43,877 bases of DNA from Conidiobolus incongruus B7586 (GCA_000697335.1 JNEM01014482.1:1-43877), one strand, 5' to 3'; counted from the stretch's first letter, positions 22,675 to 35,306 are shown. The notes: generated from the sequence alone by a model not told the origin. A program made the numbers and translations.

Positions 22675-25600
22675 TAAGTAATAATATTACTAATAGTTTT
22701 TAGACGAGATATATCTTGAAAATTGAATACTCTTCAAAGTATTTATATTCCTTTGACTTGAATGAAAAACAAAAAAAAAACAAAATTAAAAAATGGCACA
22801 ATTTCTTGGATGTAACACCGATAACCAATCAATCTAAATTATTTTGAAATTAGCTCATCATCAATTAATTTCCTTTTTTGATACTTTCTCCATCATTTCA
22901 ATTGTTAAATTTCATATAAAATGATCATATTGTTAGATTTTTATTAATTATGACAAATAAACTTGTATATTATTATATTTTTTTTAATATGTGTAAATTT
23001 TAAAGATATTAGGTGGTTTCTAATTGATTTTCGTCATAATTTTATGATTTTAATGATGACATATGAAATTTGGTTTCTTTGTTTATAAAACCAATATAAA
23101 AATAGACTTGAATTACATGATTTAAAAATTTATCCTTTACTGAATTCCGAATAATTCCTAAATTAAATTATATTTTTCAGTATTTGAAAGTAAATTTTAA
23201 ATCAGTCATCTATAGAGAACTTCAGGGATTGTTATTGAAGTATCTATTAAAGCAAGTTTTTAGAGTAAATTATGATTGATATTTTAATAATTTCAAATTT
23301 TGTGAGTTTCGTGTAATTTTGATTCAATAATTGAACACATACCCCACAATTTCCATCAAATATTCAGATGTTATAATGCAGAATTGAAAATATGATATTT
23401 GAAGTATTTCAAATGATTTTATATTATTTTATGTGTAATTTAATGGTATAAATCAAGCACGGCTTTGACCTGTCAAGTTCAATTTTTTGTTGTTTAATTT
23501 TATACATAATTAATCAAGCTAATTATAATTATTATTTTAATAAGTTTTAGTTCATGTTAACACATATATTTTTAAATGTTTTTTATAATTTTAGATAAAG
23601 TAACATTAATAAATTAATTAATTAGGGTTTATACAGAAAAATTATATTTGTCTAATCAACATATTTTCATACTTGAAATTTTATCAAAGTCTATATTTTT
23701 TTGGAAATACAAAATTTAAAAACTTGAAATAATGCTTAATTAGCAAATCTGAATGAGCATATTTGATTGATGAAATAATTGGAATATTGAATTTTGATAT
23801 AAATATCATTCTCAATTAATTTACAATTATATTTTAGAACTTTGATGAATAAAGTTGAAAAATTAGAATACGATAATCAAGTGATTTTAATATGATCATT
23901 ATCTTATGATATTTATATATTAAATAATTATATATATTTCAACTACTTTTGAAACTTTAACTTAACACACTATTGATTTTAACAATTACAACGATTGAAC
24001 AAGCTATCAGATATATAACATATAAATATAATATTCAATAATTGATGTTATTAGAAATATGTATCATATATTTCAATTGGTTTTCATAAAGTTAAAGTAC
24101 TCAAAAGCATTACAACGAATACATATATATATGAATTCAAATAACAAGATGATGTATCATTCCTTATTGAGGATATATGACTAAATGAAAATATTTTAGG
24201 AAAATTAATTTAATTTACTAATAGCACATCAAGGTTTTTGATATATATATATCATTATGTGGTTCAACCTGATAATTAAATATACAATATGAAATAATTG
24301 ATAAATGCTATTTCAGAATTAAAGAAATGGGTAGTTTTTTAATTTCTGGTTTTTAAAATATATGTTGATACCAGCAAACTAATTGTATATTAAATAAATA
24401 AAAAATTTATAATTTCAAACAATATATTGATATTTAATCTTTGATATATAATATTACATTGAGATTTAAAATCTTTTGTTGGATATAATTTATATTGGAG
24501 CTCGATAATAATTATTAAAATTCATTTGATTTAATATTACTGTAATATAACTATAGGCTTTGTAACATTATTCCAAATTTAACACCAATTTGTAAAAATT
24601 ATCTTTTATTGAAATTTGTTATATATCACTAATATATTATATAATAGTAAAAGATAAAATATCTCCAATATATTAAAGAATCAAAAATTAATTTCATTAA
24701 TATTTATTGATTATTAATAAAAAAATATATCAAAAAATAACTTTTTATTATTACTAGAGTTATCTAAATATTTCAATATTAGTTATATAATTATGTTAAC
24801 TATATTAATATTCAAATTTGGTTTAATTAGTATAAATAGAAAATAATTATTTAAAATCTTAATAAAAAGTTGAAAAATAATTAAAATAAATAATATTAAT
24901 TAAAATTTGATAGAATATTATTAGAAACTATAGCTTTTATTTAGAATTATTTGAAATAATAGTTTATTAATCTTTTGTATAATGTTTATTATAATATAAT
25001 TCTATATATTAATTGAATTTAAAAACATTATATTTATAAATTCCAATAAACAAATAATAAATGATATATTAAAATATAATAATAGATGTTATGAATTTAA
25101 TTATTAAAAATATATTAATTAAGAGGAAGCTTTATATTTTGCTTTAATATGATAGTTTACAATTAATTTAGTTATTGAAAATTAAGAAAGTTGATTTTTT
25201 ATATAACTATTCAAAATAAATTAAGTAAAAATTATTAAATATTCTCCATAAAAAATGATTATCAGCTATTATAATCAGAATAATCATTAAATTTTAACTA
25301 AATAAAAATAAATAATTGAGAATACTAAAAATATATTAATAATAATTAATATATATTATATTAAAAAGTTATTTAATATAATAAAATTTAGTTTGGATAA
25401 TAAAAATAAAAAAAAATTAAAACATAATTTTTTATTATAGCATATTCTAATAATATTAATAAAATAACGGTGATTAAGAGTGAATAAAAATTCAACATAT
25501 TAATAAAAATTGCAATATTTAAAGAGTCAATATAAATATCAAGGGTTTTAGCTTGATATTATTTATTAATTAATAAATATTATTAATGTGTTAAAAAAAG

Positions 25601-26999
25601 CTAAAGTTATTTTTCAATATAAATATTGAAATCATTTTCTAATTATTTGCCATCTTATAATAAATTGTATTACTTTGTATTATAGAATGTTATTATGTTT
25701 GTTAATAATATTGTTTAATAATAATTTATTTATATTTATCAAATATAAATTATTAATTCATGTTTAAATATGAAATATACTCATGAATATAATTTTCAAT
25801 TTACTTATATATTATTATAAAATTTTTAATTATATCTATAATATTTGATATATTTAATAGCTATATATTGTTATTATACAAATCTTGTATTTTGAAAAAT
25901 AAACTTATAGTTATTTTTTATATTAAAAAGATCATTTTATAAAATACCTATATATCAAACTATATGATCAATTGATTATCAATATAATGTTTTAAACATC
26001 ACGAATTCAATTAAAACAAACACATAAGATAAAATAATAATCTAACTTTAATTTATTATTCAATATAAAATCCATATTAATGTTGTTTTGGAGTGATATT
26101 CTAGCACAATTATTAAAAATCACTAATTTATTTTTTGACATTATAAATTAATGAAATAAAACAATAAATTCAAAAAGCGATATAATTTGAATATATTTGT
26201 ACATGGCTTATTAAAAACATTAAGTTATTATAAAAATAGATTGAGAGTATTATATTAAATATATTTATAATTTTGAACATACCCAATTTAGTATGTGATT
26301 TACATGTCATTATAATTTATATAAGTTTTTGATAATAAAATGAATATGCTTGGGAGTTTCATGTAATTCGTTATATACTAAATCATAATATTAAAAGATA
26401 TATTTTCGATCATAATGACAATCACAATTGAAATATTGCTTGAAACTTAATTAACGCTTTAGTATAATGTATATCCTTGAGTTACTTATTCTTCAAGTTG
26501 TAATAACAACAACGATTGATTGGTTAAACGTTAATAATATTTTAACAGGGATAAAACTAAGTATATTTAATATATAATGCTAATAGAATAACTGCATATA
26601 TATTAAAACAATAATTTTTTTTGTTAACAAATCCTAGATTTTATTTTAAATAAAATTTTTTTATTGTTTATAAATTTTGATGATATTAAAGAGTTAAAAA
26701 AATAACATTAATAATTTAACTGAGATATTTAATAAGATTAAATTTAATAATATCAAAAGTATATAAAAGTTAACAGAGATTTTATTATCTTTGTCAATTT
26801 TTAGTATATATGAAAGTATCAAGTATTTATTTATTTGTATTTAAATTAATTAAATTTACTATATAGTATAAAATCCAATATTTTGTGTTAAGTGCTATTA
26901 AATTCAAATGCCGCAAAAGGTTACTTTGTAATTTTAATATTATAAATCAATATTTTCTTAAGGAATAATAGTTTAATAATGATATTGAATAAAAATTAT
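22675..26999. other. Extremely AT-rich desert of the spacer
   Basis: About 4.3 kb without a supportable gene on either strand. Lines counted by eye between 24.7 and 25.4 kb contain only about 3-12 % G+C. Composition resembles the first 500 bases of the window. No clear tandem array, tRNA or terminal inverted repeats were found. Confidence 0.6.
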
Positions 27000-27020
27000 T
27001 TAATCAAATAAATTTAAAAA

Positions 27021-27026
27021 GCGCGT
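27021..27026 (+). promoter_or_regulatory. Degenerate distal MCB-like site, RPA1 (right copy)
   Basis: GCGCGT, 519 bp before the start, is the positional partner of the perfect ACGCGT in the left arm (14630-14635). CCAAT motifs lie just downstream in both arms. Confidence 0.3.
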
Positions 27027-27464
27027 CAGAATGTTAATTTCGAATTTGGCCAATCAGAATTTAGTGGGATATTTGAATTATCACACGCAAATAGCGTATC
27101 TTCCAATCAGATTGATTGATTAATAATATGAAATTTTAAACAAAATTATTAATATCATTAGATGTGATCTATTATAGACTGTAAAAATATATATTATTAA
27201 AAAACCTTAGTATTAGCTTTCAAAATAAGTAGAATATAGTGTAATGCAGAGTATATGATCTACTCAATAGATTAGAAGTTATATAAGTTACTATTATAAT
27301 TATTTTTTTTTCTTAATACAATGACATCAACATTCATAATATAACAACCCATAAACAAACCCAAATCAATTCAAAAGATAATTAGGCTTTAAATTTTAAA
27401 AAATACATTACAAATTAAACGTGTTTAGAATAATTAATAAATATTGTTAGATTAAAAATCTAAA

Positions 27465-27470
27465 ACGCGT
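27465..27470 (+). promoter_or_regulatory. Proximal MCB-like site ACGCGT, RPA1 (right copy)
   Basis: A perfect ACGCGT palindrome 75 bp before the ATG and just upstream of the TATA-like box (27482-27489), a good position for a cell-cycle element on an S-phase gene. The left copy has ACGTGT here. Confidence 0.45.
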
Positions 27471-27481
27471 AATAATTTGAA

Positions 27482-27489
27482 TATAAATA
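27482..27489 (+). promoter_or_regulatory. TATA-like box of RPA1 (right copy)
   Basis: TATAAATA 55 bp before the start, conserved between arms. Confidence 0.45.
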
Positions 27490-27544
27490 CACTTTAACTC
27501 TTAAATCTCTTTCTCATTTTTAATTTTAAAGGACATTAACAAAT

Positions 27545-30041
27545 ATGCAATTAACTGCTAACGGTGTTGAAAAAATTAAACAAATTGGTGTTGGTGCTCA
27601 GAGACACGACCCTCCTTTAATATTAAAACTTTTAGGGTCTAAAAGAGTTGAAAACCAAGCTAACGGTACTGTTAGATATAGGTAAGCGGACAAATTTTGG
27701 AAATAGTTTCATATGCTAAATTTGAATTTAGAGTCATTCTTTCTGATGGTTCGCAATCTGTTCAAGGTATTTTTATTAATATAATATACAGGATTTTCAT
27801 TAACAAAATAATCCTTATAGGTTTGGTAATTCCTAAATTTCACAGCCTTTTTGAAGAGAATAAAGCTCCTGCCGATTCTATTCTCCAAATCAAACAAATT
27901 GGTGTCAGTCAAAAAGATTCCACTCCGTAAGCAATTCCAAATTCTATATTGAATATAGTATATTTAACAAACCAATTTAGTTTTATTATTTTACACGATT
28001 TTTCAGTAGTCGATCCCAATGCACCACATGCTGCTGCTCCTCCTCTTCCTGTTGCCACTAATCCTCAGCCAACTAGCTTCAACAATAACCAATTCTCTGC
28101 TCCTTCTAGTAATAACTTTACTACTTCCGGTAATCAACAATTCCAACAACTTCACAATCAACCGTAAGTCAAATATTCTAAATATATATTATATTACTAA
28201 ACAAAATTTTAGGCCTCCTCCCCAACCTAACTTCCAATCCAATCCTAATGCTCCCATCACTGTTCCCATCGCCAGTATCAATCCCTATCAAACCAACTGG
28301 ACAATTTTGGGAAGAGTATCTCAAAAATCCGATATTAAAAGGTATACTAATGCCAAGGGTGAAGGCAAACTCTTCAACTTCAACATAATCGACCAATCCG
28401 TAAGTTTATAATCATTTTTTATGATTATTGTATTGATTTATATCATTTAGGGTGAAATTAGAGCTACTTGCTTCAATGATCAGGTCGATCAGTTCTTTGA
28501 TATGATTGAAATGAATAAGGTATTATATCACTTAATTATTACTATGATTTTATTACTAACGTTGACAATAGGTGTACTATATCTCTCAAGCTAAGGTAAA
28601 CACTGCTCGTAAAGAATTTTCAGGCTTAGAGCACAATTATGAATTGATGCTTAACCCCACTACCAGTATCATTCCTGTAAGCATAATAATAATAATAATT
28701 ATAATAATAATAATAATAATATCAATTCTCATCAACACTAATTATTAGACCAATACCGAAATTTCCAATATTCCCAAAAACTCTTACAATTTCAAAAAAT
28801 TATCTGAAATTGACCACATTGAAAGTCAATCATTTGTTGGTATGCTTTATAATTTTTTTATTTTTTTTCTTACTAAAAAACTATTTAGATGTCATTGGTA
28901 TTGTTAAGACAGCTTTTGATAAAACCACTATCATGACAAAGAATTCTCAGCAATCAGTAAGTTTAATTTTTCTAATCAAATAATTCATAGTGTTCATTTT
29001 ACAATTCTATAGGTTTCTAAGCGTGATATCATATTAGTTGACGATAGTAAGAGAAGCATTAGATTGACTTTATGGGCTGGTCACGCCGATAATCTCAATA
29101 TTGAAGGTCATCCAATTATTGCTTGTAAAGGTGTCCGAGTCAGTGAATTCCAAGGAAAGAACTTGACAGCTTCCAGTACTTCCACAATTGAATTAAATCC
29201 AGAAATTGAAGAATCTTATGCTTTGAGAGGATGGTAATTTTGATCATTCACTATATGTTTTTACCTTTATATTTAACTGTCATTTAGGTTTGATGCTCAA
29301 GGTCATAAAGAAAGTTTTGATTCATACTCTCAGACCACCCCTTCCAATAATATCAGATCAAAGCTTGATGAAATTGCTCATATTAAAGACCAACAGTTGG
29401 AGCAAAATGATAAGGTAAATTTTGATTTAGCTAACTTTAACAAATCTTTTTTAACAATATATTAGCCTCTCTTCTTCACTGTTTGCGCTTCCATTCTTCA
29501 TATTCGTAACACAACTATGTTCTACCCAGCTTGTGCTTCCGATAACTGTAACAAGAAAGTAATCCCTAGAGACGATCAATGGTTCTGTGAAACTTGCAAC
29601 CGTTCTTTCGGATATCCCAAATACAGATACACCTTATCAGCCAATATTGCTGATCACACTGGTCAACTTTGGGTGTCCATTTTTGATGCCAGTGGTAATG
29701 AGCTTTTACAAAAATCAGCTGATCAAGTCCACACCATCGGGGTAAGACTATATCATTCCTATAGTTAATTTACACAGAATTAATTTTTAATATTATAGGA
29801 ATCTGACCCTGACCAAGTCAAAGAAATTTTATCTCAAGCATCCAACAAGCAATTCATTTTCAAATGCACCGCCAGAAATGAAATCTATAATGTAATTTAA
29901 TATTGAAATTTAATTATTAATCATACTAATCCTATTCTTTAGGATCAATCGAGGATGAAGTACACAGTACTATCAGTCTCTCCCGTGGATTATGCTCAAC
30001 AATCCGAATCTATTTTATCCGAAATTTCACATCTTGTTTAA
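27545..30041 (+). CDS. RPA1: Replication protein A large subunit, RPA70 (right copy)
   Basis: This is the second intact RPA1. Fourteen exons: 27545-27681, 27732-27766, 27821-27926, 27981-28163, 28213-28399, 28451-28519, 28572-28676, 28749-28839, 28889-28956, 29013-29233, 29288-29414, 29466-29741, 29799-29891 and 29943-30041, total 1797 nt, 598 residues. The acceptor of intron 3 is set by frame: only the TAG ending at 27980 keeps the last strand of the N-terminal OB fold (FIILHDFSVV) in frame. DNA-binding domains include WTILGRVSQKSDIKRY (domain A), LTLWAGHAD (domain B) and a zinc ribbon with Cys466, Cys471, Cys484 and Cys487 followed by KYRYTLSANIAD (domain C). Thirteen introns of 49-73 nt make it by far the most intron-rich gene here. 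Confidence 0.95.
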
Positions 30042-30726
30042 TTTATCATATTATATATATTGATTAATTTGCTACATGTATTATTCAAATAAATGTTTTT
30101 ATGAATTATCGTCTTAGGAATTCATATTATTATACATTTCAATTTCAATTATATTGATATATTTTTTATTTAAATATATTGTGTATTAATTTTTTACATT
30201 ATATATTTGCAAAGGAAGCAAAATATATATTGATTGAATAATCAAAATGATAATATTATTAGCAGTGTTTGAATTGCACTATTTGATGAAAACCGGGATA
30301 TGAATTAGCATCTCTTCTATAATTATTTGATCTCATTCGAATTGACTTTATTAATGATGAAATAATAAATTCATTTACACTAAAATATATACTCAGCATT
30401 AGTTTAAAATTCATTTATTTTTTATTCAACAAGAAATTTAAATAAATTTTAATGCAACTACAATTTTATCAGAAATTATTCAATTTAGCACAATATCCAA
30501 TTTAGGAAGTAATCCTCTTGATCTGGTTTGAATCGTGGGGACGATCATTACATAAATTAGCGTATTTTAGTGTAAATAAATGTGAAATAAACTCAAAATC
30601 ATGACTTTTGTCATAATACCACGATTTGGTTGTATGAAAATATTCATTTATAAAGGCACACTGTCATATAATGGAATAATTTGTTTTAAAATCAATTTAT
30701 ATATGAAAAATAAAAATATATTATAA
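30042..30726. other. RPA1 / amidohydrolase intergenic region (right arm)
   Basis: Partner of 10933-11624. It holds the RPA1 3' end and the amidohydrolase promoter; the last 100 bp are well conserved with the left arm. No gene was seen. Confidence 0.6.
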
Positions 30727-33700
30727 ATGAAATCAATAGAAATTGTAATATTTTGTTTTGTAATATCTTGTTGTTGGGCTCACAGATTCAAGCGTACATT
30801 AGTAAATGCTGTGAGATATAATATAAAAGGAGATCATGAGTTACCGGGATCGCGTTTCGTATTTAAAGATAGAACTCCTGGTACTATTGAAGAGAGTTCC
30901 AGTCTGACAAATCCAAATGAAGATCCATGGCCACTTAGACCCTTGACCAAGGACTGGGATATTGGAAAAACTTTGAACCGAACAATGCAAGCTGTGTTGG
31001 ATGAAGGCACTTGGATGAATTTAGACGTGAGTCCCGACGGCAAAGAAATTGTATTCGACTTGCTTGGAGAAATCTATACTATACCCATTGAGGGAGGTGA
31101 TGCTAAATTGATTAAAGGAGGACCATCATTCGATATTCAACCTAGATATTCTCCTGATGGAAAAAGTATATTATATACTAGTGATGCCAGTGGGATTGAT
31201 AATTTATGGGTCATGGATATACAAGGCAAATCAAATCGTCAAATTACGGATGAAGGCTATAGATCGGTAACGAATGGTCAGTGGTCGCCCAATGGTCAAG
31301 AGATTATTGCAGTTAAGTGGTACACATCAGATAGATCAATCCCTGCAGGAACTATTCAACGCTATAAACTCAACGGAAATAATATTAGTACGCCAGAGCT
31401 TATTTTAGATAAGAAAACGTTCGAAATTGGTGTTGAAGAACCTATATTCTCTCCAAGCGGCTCTGGCGATGTTATCTACTACTCTGCTAACGATAAAGAT
31501 ACCGATACTTGGCATTATGACAAAAATCCACATCCCGGAATTTACAACATTTACAGTTATAATATAACATCGCAAGAAGAACCTTGGAAAATAGCTGGAT
31601 TAGAAGGCGGAGCTGGTCGACCTATACCTTCTCGCGATGGTACTAAGCTTGCATTTGTGCGTAAAATAGAATTTAAATGGGGTTTAATCGTCAAAGATCT
31701 TGAATCAGGTGATGAAACGATAGTCTGGGATGGTCTATCTCGAGATAATCAAGAAAGTTTTGCTTCCAATGGAGTTTATCCAAGATTCGCTTGGCTTCCT
31801 GATGATTCTGCTATCATAATTTGGGCCAAAGGAAAAATCAATCGTGTGCCTTTGGACTCTTCACCAATCACAGTTGTTCCTTTTAGAGCTAATATCAACT
31901 TGAATATTGCCCCAACCGTAAAACATGAGTACGATTTAATTGAAGCATCTAATACCGATACATTCGATAACAAAGCTATACAATTTTATGACATCAATCA
32001 TAAAGGTGACAAAGTTGTATATATAGTTGCTGGTCAAACCTATATCAAGGATTTGAAAACTGGAGAATCTACTAAATTAAATCTAACAAATCCTGAGGAT
32101 AATCGTCATGCACCATCCTTCCATCCTACAAAAGATAACATCATAATCCAATCAAGATGGAACGATCTCGAACTTTCATTCATCGAAATTGTCGACATTA
32201 AGCAGAACAGAGTGATATCTACTTTGGATCTTCCAAAAGGAAAATATAACTATCCTTCGATATCATACAATGGCAATAAATTTGTTTTTACGAAGACAAT
32301 AGGCGACGAAATATGCGGTACTTTGTTTAGTACTGCTAAACTGGGCGTTTGGATTGGAGAGCTCGATGATAATTATCAAGTGATCAAAGGTTCAACCAAA
32401 TTATTGATTCCTGACGAGACCAACGGAGCCAGATTTACATCCGACGATAAGCAACTACGTATTGGTGGGTACGGAGATCCATTTCTATATGATTTGGAAA
32501 CTGAGGAAATTTTTGACTTAGGAATTATTGAAAATAATGCTGGCGATGTAATTTTGAGTGATGATGGAAAAATTATTGCATTCCCCCAATATCGACAGAT
32601 TTATATTGCATCTGCTAAAATGAATACTACTTATTGGAGTAAACCTGGAAATTCAACTGAAGATTTAATTAGGTTGTCTAAAGATGGAGGCCAAACTACA
32701 TTAATTTCAGGTCCTAGAGGTGAATATATATATTATCTTATGGCTAACATCCTATTTGAAGCACATATACCAACAGTTCGATCCAAGTGTGGAAATATTG
32801 CTAAATTTGATCAATATTTCGGCTACGAATGTGTTCAACCCTTACTCAAAACGTATAATTTGTCTGTCAAAGTACCCATTTCTCGTCCTCCTACTGATAA
32901 GATTTTGGTTTTGGATAATGCTGCCATAATAACAATGAGAACTGGTGATCAAAATAAAGATTTGATACAATTGGGAAGACTAGTAATACAGGGCAACAAG
33001 ATATTGGCAGTTGGTGAAGCCAGCAGCATCTTTATCCCGGATGGTGCCAAAATATTAAATCTGAACGGTAGTACTATATTGCCAGGTTTTATGGATGAGC
33101 ATGCTCACTGGGAAGGTTTTGATTATCCCGTGCGATCCCATTGGCAACATCAATTAGCCTTAACGTTTGGAGTAACAACAATGCACAATCCTTCCTACGA
33201 CACTGTTCAAGGGTTTGTTGAGCAAGAACTTGTTCGCTCTGGTCGTCTTCTAGCGCCTAGAATTTTCACTACAGGAACCATTTTATATGGGGCTGCTGAT
33301 AGTGGACGTGTGGAAGTTAATAACTATGAAGATGCTAAATCCATTTTAAGACTTCTTAAATCTTATGGTGGATTCTCAGCAAAGTCGTATAATCAGCCTT
33401 CTCGATATTCACGCCAAATGATTTTGCAAGCAGCTCGAGAACTAGGTATGTTAGTTGTTCCAGAGGGAGGCATGCAGTTTTCTTGGAATGTCAATCAAAT
33501 CATTGATGGACACACAACGATTGAGCATGCCATTCCAGTTGGTATATTCTATGAAGATCTTAGAATTCTATTTGAAAAATCTGGAACTGCAGCTACCCCA
33601 ACACTGATTGTAAGCTTTGGTGGTGTTGCAGGTGAAAATTATTGGTATCAGTCTTACAACGTATGGGAAGATCCGAAATTACGTCAACGTCATCCATTGA

Positions 33701-34161
33701 GAGAATTGGAAGGTGATACTTTTCGTAGAACTTTGACGGATAAACGAGAGCATGTTTTCCTCGAGATCAGTCAGACGATGACCAATTTAACTCGCCGAAA
33801 TGTGTTAGTTAATCCAGGTGCCCATGGCGAAAGACAGGGTATTGGATACATCTGGGAGCTTTGGATGCTGTCGATGGGTGGAATGACCAATTATGAAGTG
33901 CTACGAGCAGCTACAAGAAATGTTGCAAAAACACTTGGATTGAAGGATCTAGGATCTTTAGAAAAAGGAAAGCTTGCAGATTACATTATATATCCTCCAG
34001 GAAAATCTCCTTTGGAGGACCTCAAATATCTTAGAGATATCTCTCACGTTTCTGTCAATGGATTCCTTCACAATGCTTCCTCTTTAGACCAAATTTGGCC
34101 TGAAGAAAAGAAAGCGCTTCCATTGCCTAAACTCAACAATGATTACATTGTCCGCAGTTAA
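30727..34161 (+). CDS. Secreted PD40 beta-propeller-amidohydrolase
   Basis: A 1144-residue intronless protein of two fused parts. A signal peptide (about residues 1-18, MKSIEIVIFCFVISCCWAHR) predicts secretion. Residues about 95-690 are TolB/PD40-type propeller blades, with repeated signatures such as SPDGKEIVF, SPDGKSILY, SPNGQEIIA and SRDGTKLAF. The C-terminal part is a metal-dependent amidohydrolase of the imidazolonepropionase/prolidase-like type: metal ligands His792 and His794 in DEHAHWEG, His929 and His934 in GHTTIEHA, and NPGAHGERQG (His1033). It closes with the family's GSLEKGKLADYIIY. The substrate cannot be told; cyclic amides, peptides or toxic lactones are possible for the family. 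This architecture is common in bacteria, and lack of introns beside the 14-exon RPA1 is compatible with horizontal origin. Its left-arm duplicate is a pseudogene. Confidence 0.93.
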   Translation: MKSIEIVIFCFVISCCWAHRFKRTLVNAVRYNIKGDHELPGSRFVFKDRTPGTIEESSSLTNPNEDPWPLRPLTKDWDIGKTLNRTMQAVLDEGTWMNLDVSPDGKEIVFDLLGEIYTIPIEGGDAKLIKGGPSFDIQPRYSPDGKSILYTSDASGIDNLWVMDIQGKSNRQITDEGYRSVTNGQWSPNGQEIIAVKWYTSDRSIPAGTIQRYKLNGNNISTPELILDKKTFEIGVEEPIFSPSGSGDVIYYSANDKDTDTWHYDKNPHPGIYNIYSYNITSQEEPWKIAGLEGGAGRPIPSRDGTKLAFVRKIEFKWGLIVKDLESGDETIVWDGLSRDNQESFASNGVYPRFAWLPDDSAIIIWAKGKINRVPLDSSPITVVPFRANINLNIAPTVKHEYDLIEASNTDTFDNKAIQFYDINHKGDKVVYIVAGQTYIKDLKTGESTKLNLTNPEDNRHAPSFHPTKDNIIIQSRWNDLELSFIEIVDIKQNRVISTLDLPKGKYNYPSISYNGNKFVFTKTIGDEICGTLFSTAKLGVWIGELDDNYQVIKGSTKLLIPDETNGARFTSDDKQLRIGGYGDPFLYDLETEEIFDLGIIENNAGDVILSDDGKIIAFPQYRQIYIASAKMNTTYWSKPGNSTEDLIRLSKDGGQTTLISGPRGEYIYYLMANILFEAHIPTVRSKCGNIAKFDQYFGYECVQPLLKTYNLSVKVPISRPPTDKILVLDNAAIITMRTGDQNKDLIQLGRLVIQGNKILAVGEASSIFIPDGAKILNLNGSTILPGFMDEHAHWEGFDYPVRSHWQHQLALTFGVTTMHNPSYDTVQGFVEQELVRSGRLLAPRIFTTGTILYGAADSGRVEVNNYEDAKSILRLLKSYGGFSAKSYNQPSRYSRQMILQAARELGMLVVPEGGMQFSWNVNQIIDGHTTIEHAIPVGIFYEDLRILFEKSGTAATPTLIVSFGGVAGENYWYQSYNVWEDPKLRQRHPLRELEGDTFRRTLTDKREHVFLEISQTMTNLTRRNVLVNPGAHGERQGIGYIWELWMLSMGGMTNYEVLRAATRNVAKTLGLKDLGSLEKGKLADYIIYPPGKSPLEDLKYLRDISHVSVNGFLHNASSLDQIWPEEKKALPLPKLNNDYIVRS

Positions 34162-34949
34162 AATGTTATAATATCTGAAAAAATGTAAAATTTTGCTTTG
34201 TATTTGTTTAATATTAAACAAAAATACTATATGGTATTTACACTATTTGAAAGTATAATTCCAATATTGAAAATTTTGTAAACAATAATTTGATATTAAA
34301 TGTTAAATTAATAAATAGTAGTTACAATATCTTAAATTTTATATTTATTGATGTTTTCATACCCCCAAAATACATTTCAATTCTCAAATGTTAACATTAA
34401 AAATATCCAATTTTTCAGCTGATAATAATTTTAACGAATGAAAACTTACAACCATTAAAAATCATTATAAATGTTAATATTGAAAATATTATTAATATGG
34501 ATTTTTAAATATAAGGATATTGATTTTCAATACTATCATTGTCAAAAATCTGTCAATGTCATTTGACAGATATAAAAATATTTCAAAATTTAATAAATTG
34601 AAATTAATAATACTCTGATGTCGATAAATGCAATTTGAATAATAATCGCATACAATATATTTTATGAAATTCATATACTTTTTAATTGAAATAATGATAT
34701 CCTTTGAAATAAATATTCTACTGATTAAAATACAAAGATGAAGAATAGCATATTATCAAATAGAAAATTACTAAAAATGTAAATCAATAACCTCATAATC
34801 TAATCTAATCAATCACTCAAATATCACAATTACAATATTCTCAATCCCATAAAATGGGATTGGAATATATAAGGTTTCATAGCTGATTTCCACATAAATT
34901 TCAATTGAAGAAAAAAAATTCAATTAAATCAAAAGATAAACAATCAAAT
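34162..34949. other. Amidohydrolase 3' / QCR7 promoter region (right arm)
   Basis: Partner of 6677-7510; well conserved over the 250 bp before QCR7, no gene. Open frames here are A/T-derived. Confidence 0.6.
34866..34874 (+). promoter_or_regulatory. TATA-like box of QCR7 (right copy)
   Basis: TATATAAGG 76-84 bp before the ATG, conserved in the left arm. Confidence 0.5.
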
Positions 34950-35306
34950 ATGAGTTTAGCTCCTTACGTTAGAAATTCCAAGTTCTTATCCGCCATCTTT
35001 AACCCTATCGTTAAAATTTATCCCGATATTGCTGGTTACCGTAAAGTCGGTTTAAGATATGATGATTTAATTTCCGAAGAAAACGATGTTGTTCAAGAAG
35101 CTCTCCGTCGTTTACCTGCCAAAGAACTCGATGCTAGAGCTTTCCGTATTCGTAGAGCTTTCCAATGCAGTTTATCTCACTCCGAACTCCCTAAGGAAGA
35201 ATGGATTAAGCCCGAAGAAGACATTTCCTACTTGTTACCTATCATCAAACAAGTCGAATTAGAATTTAAGGAGAGAGACGAATTCAACGCTTTATCAAAG
35301 AAATAA
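34950..35306 (+). CDS. QCR7: Ubiquinol-cytochrome c reductase subunit 7 (right copy)
   Basis: The 118-residue protein is identical to the left-arm Qcr7. The frame is open for 15 further codons upstream, but that extension has no ATG and is not shared with the left copy, so MSLAPYV is the start. All 16 nucleotide differences between the copies fall at synonymous positions. The right gene is more often C where the left is T, giving many preferred-looking codons (TCC, GCC, CCC, ATC). It converges on the arrestin gene, with 273 bp between the stops. Confidence 0.96.
   Translation: MSLAPYVRNSKFLSAIFNPIVKIYPDIAGYRKVGLRYDDLISEENDVVQEALRRLPAKELDARAFRIRRAFQCSLSHSELPKEEWIKPEEDISYLLPIIKQVELEFKERDEFNALSKK

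Noticed and set aside
27697-27930. Single open frame across RPA1 exons 2-3
   Set aside because: Two short introns happen to stay open in frame; splice signals and the left copy show they are introns.
34905-34949. 15-codon N-terminal extension of right-arm Qcr7
   Set aside because: It begins at a TTG, has no ATG, lies close to the TATA-like box and is not shared with the left copy.
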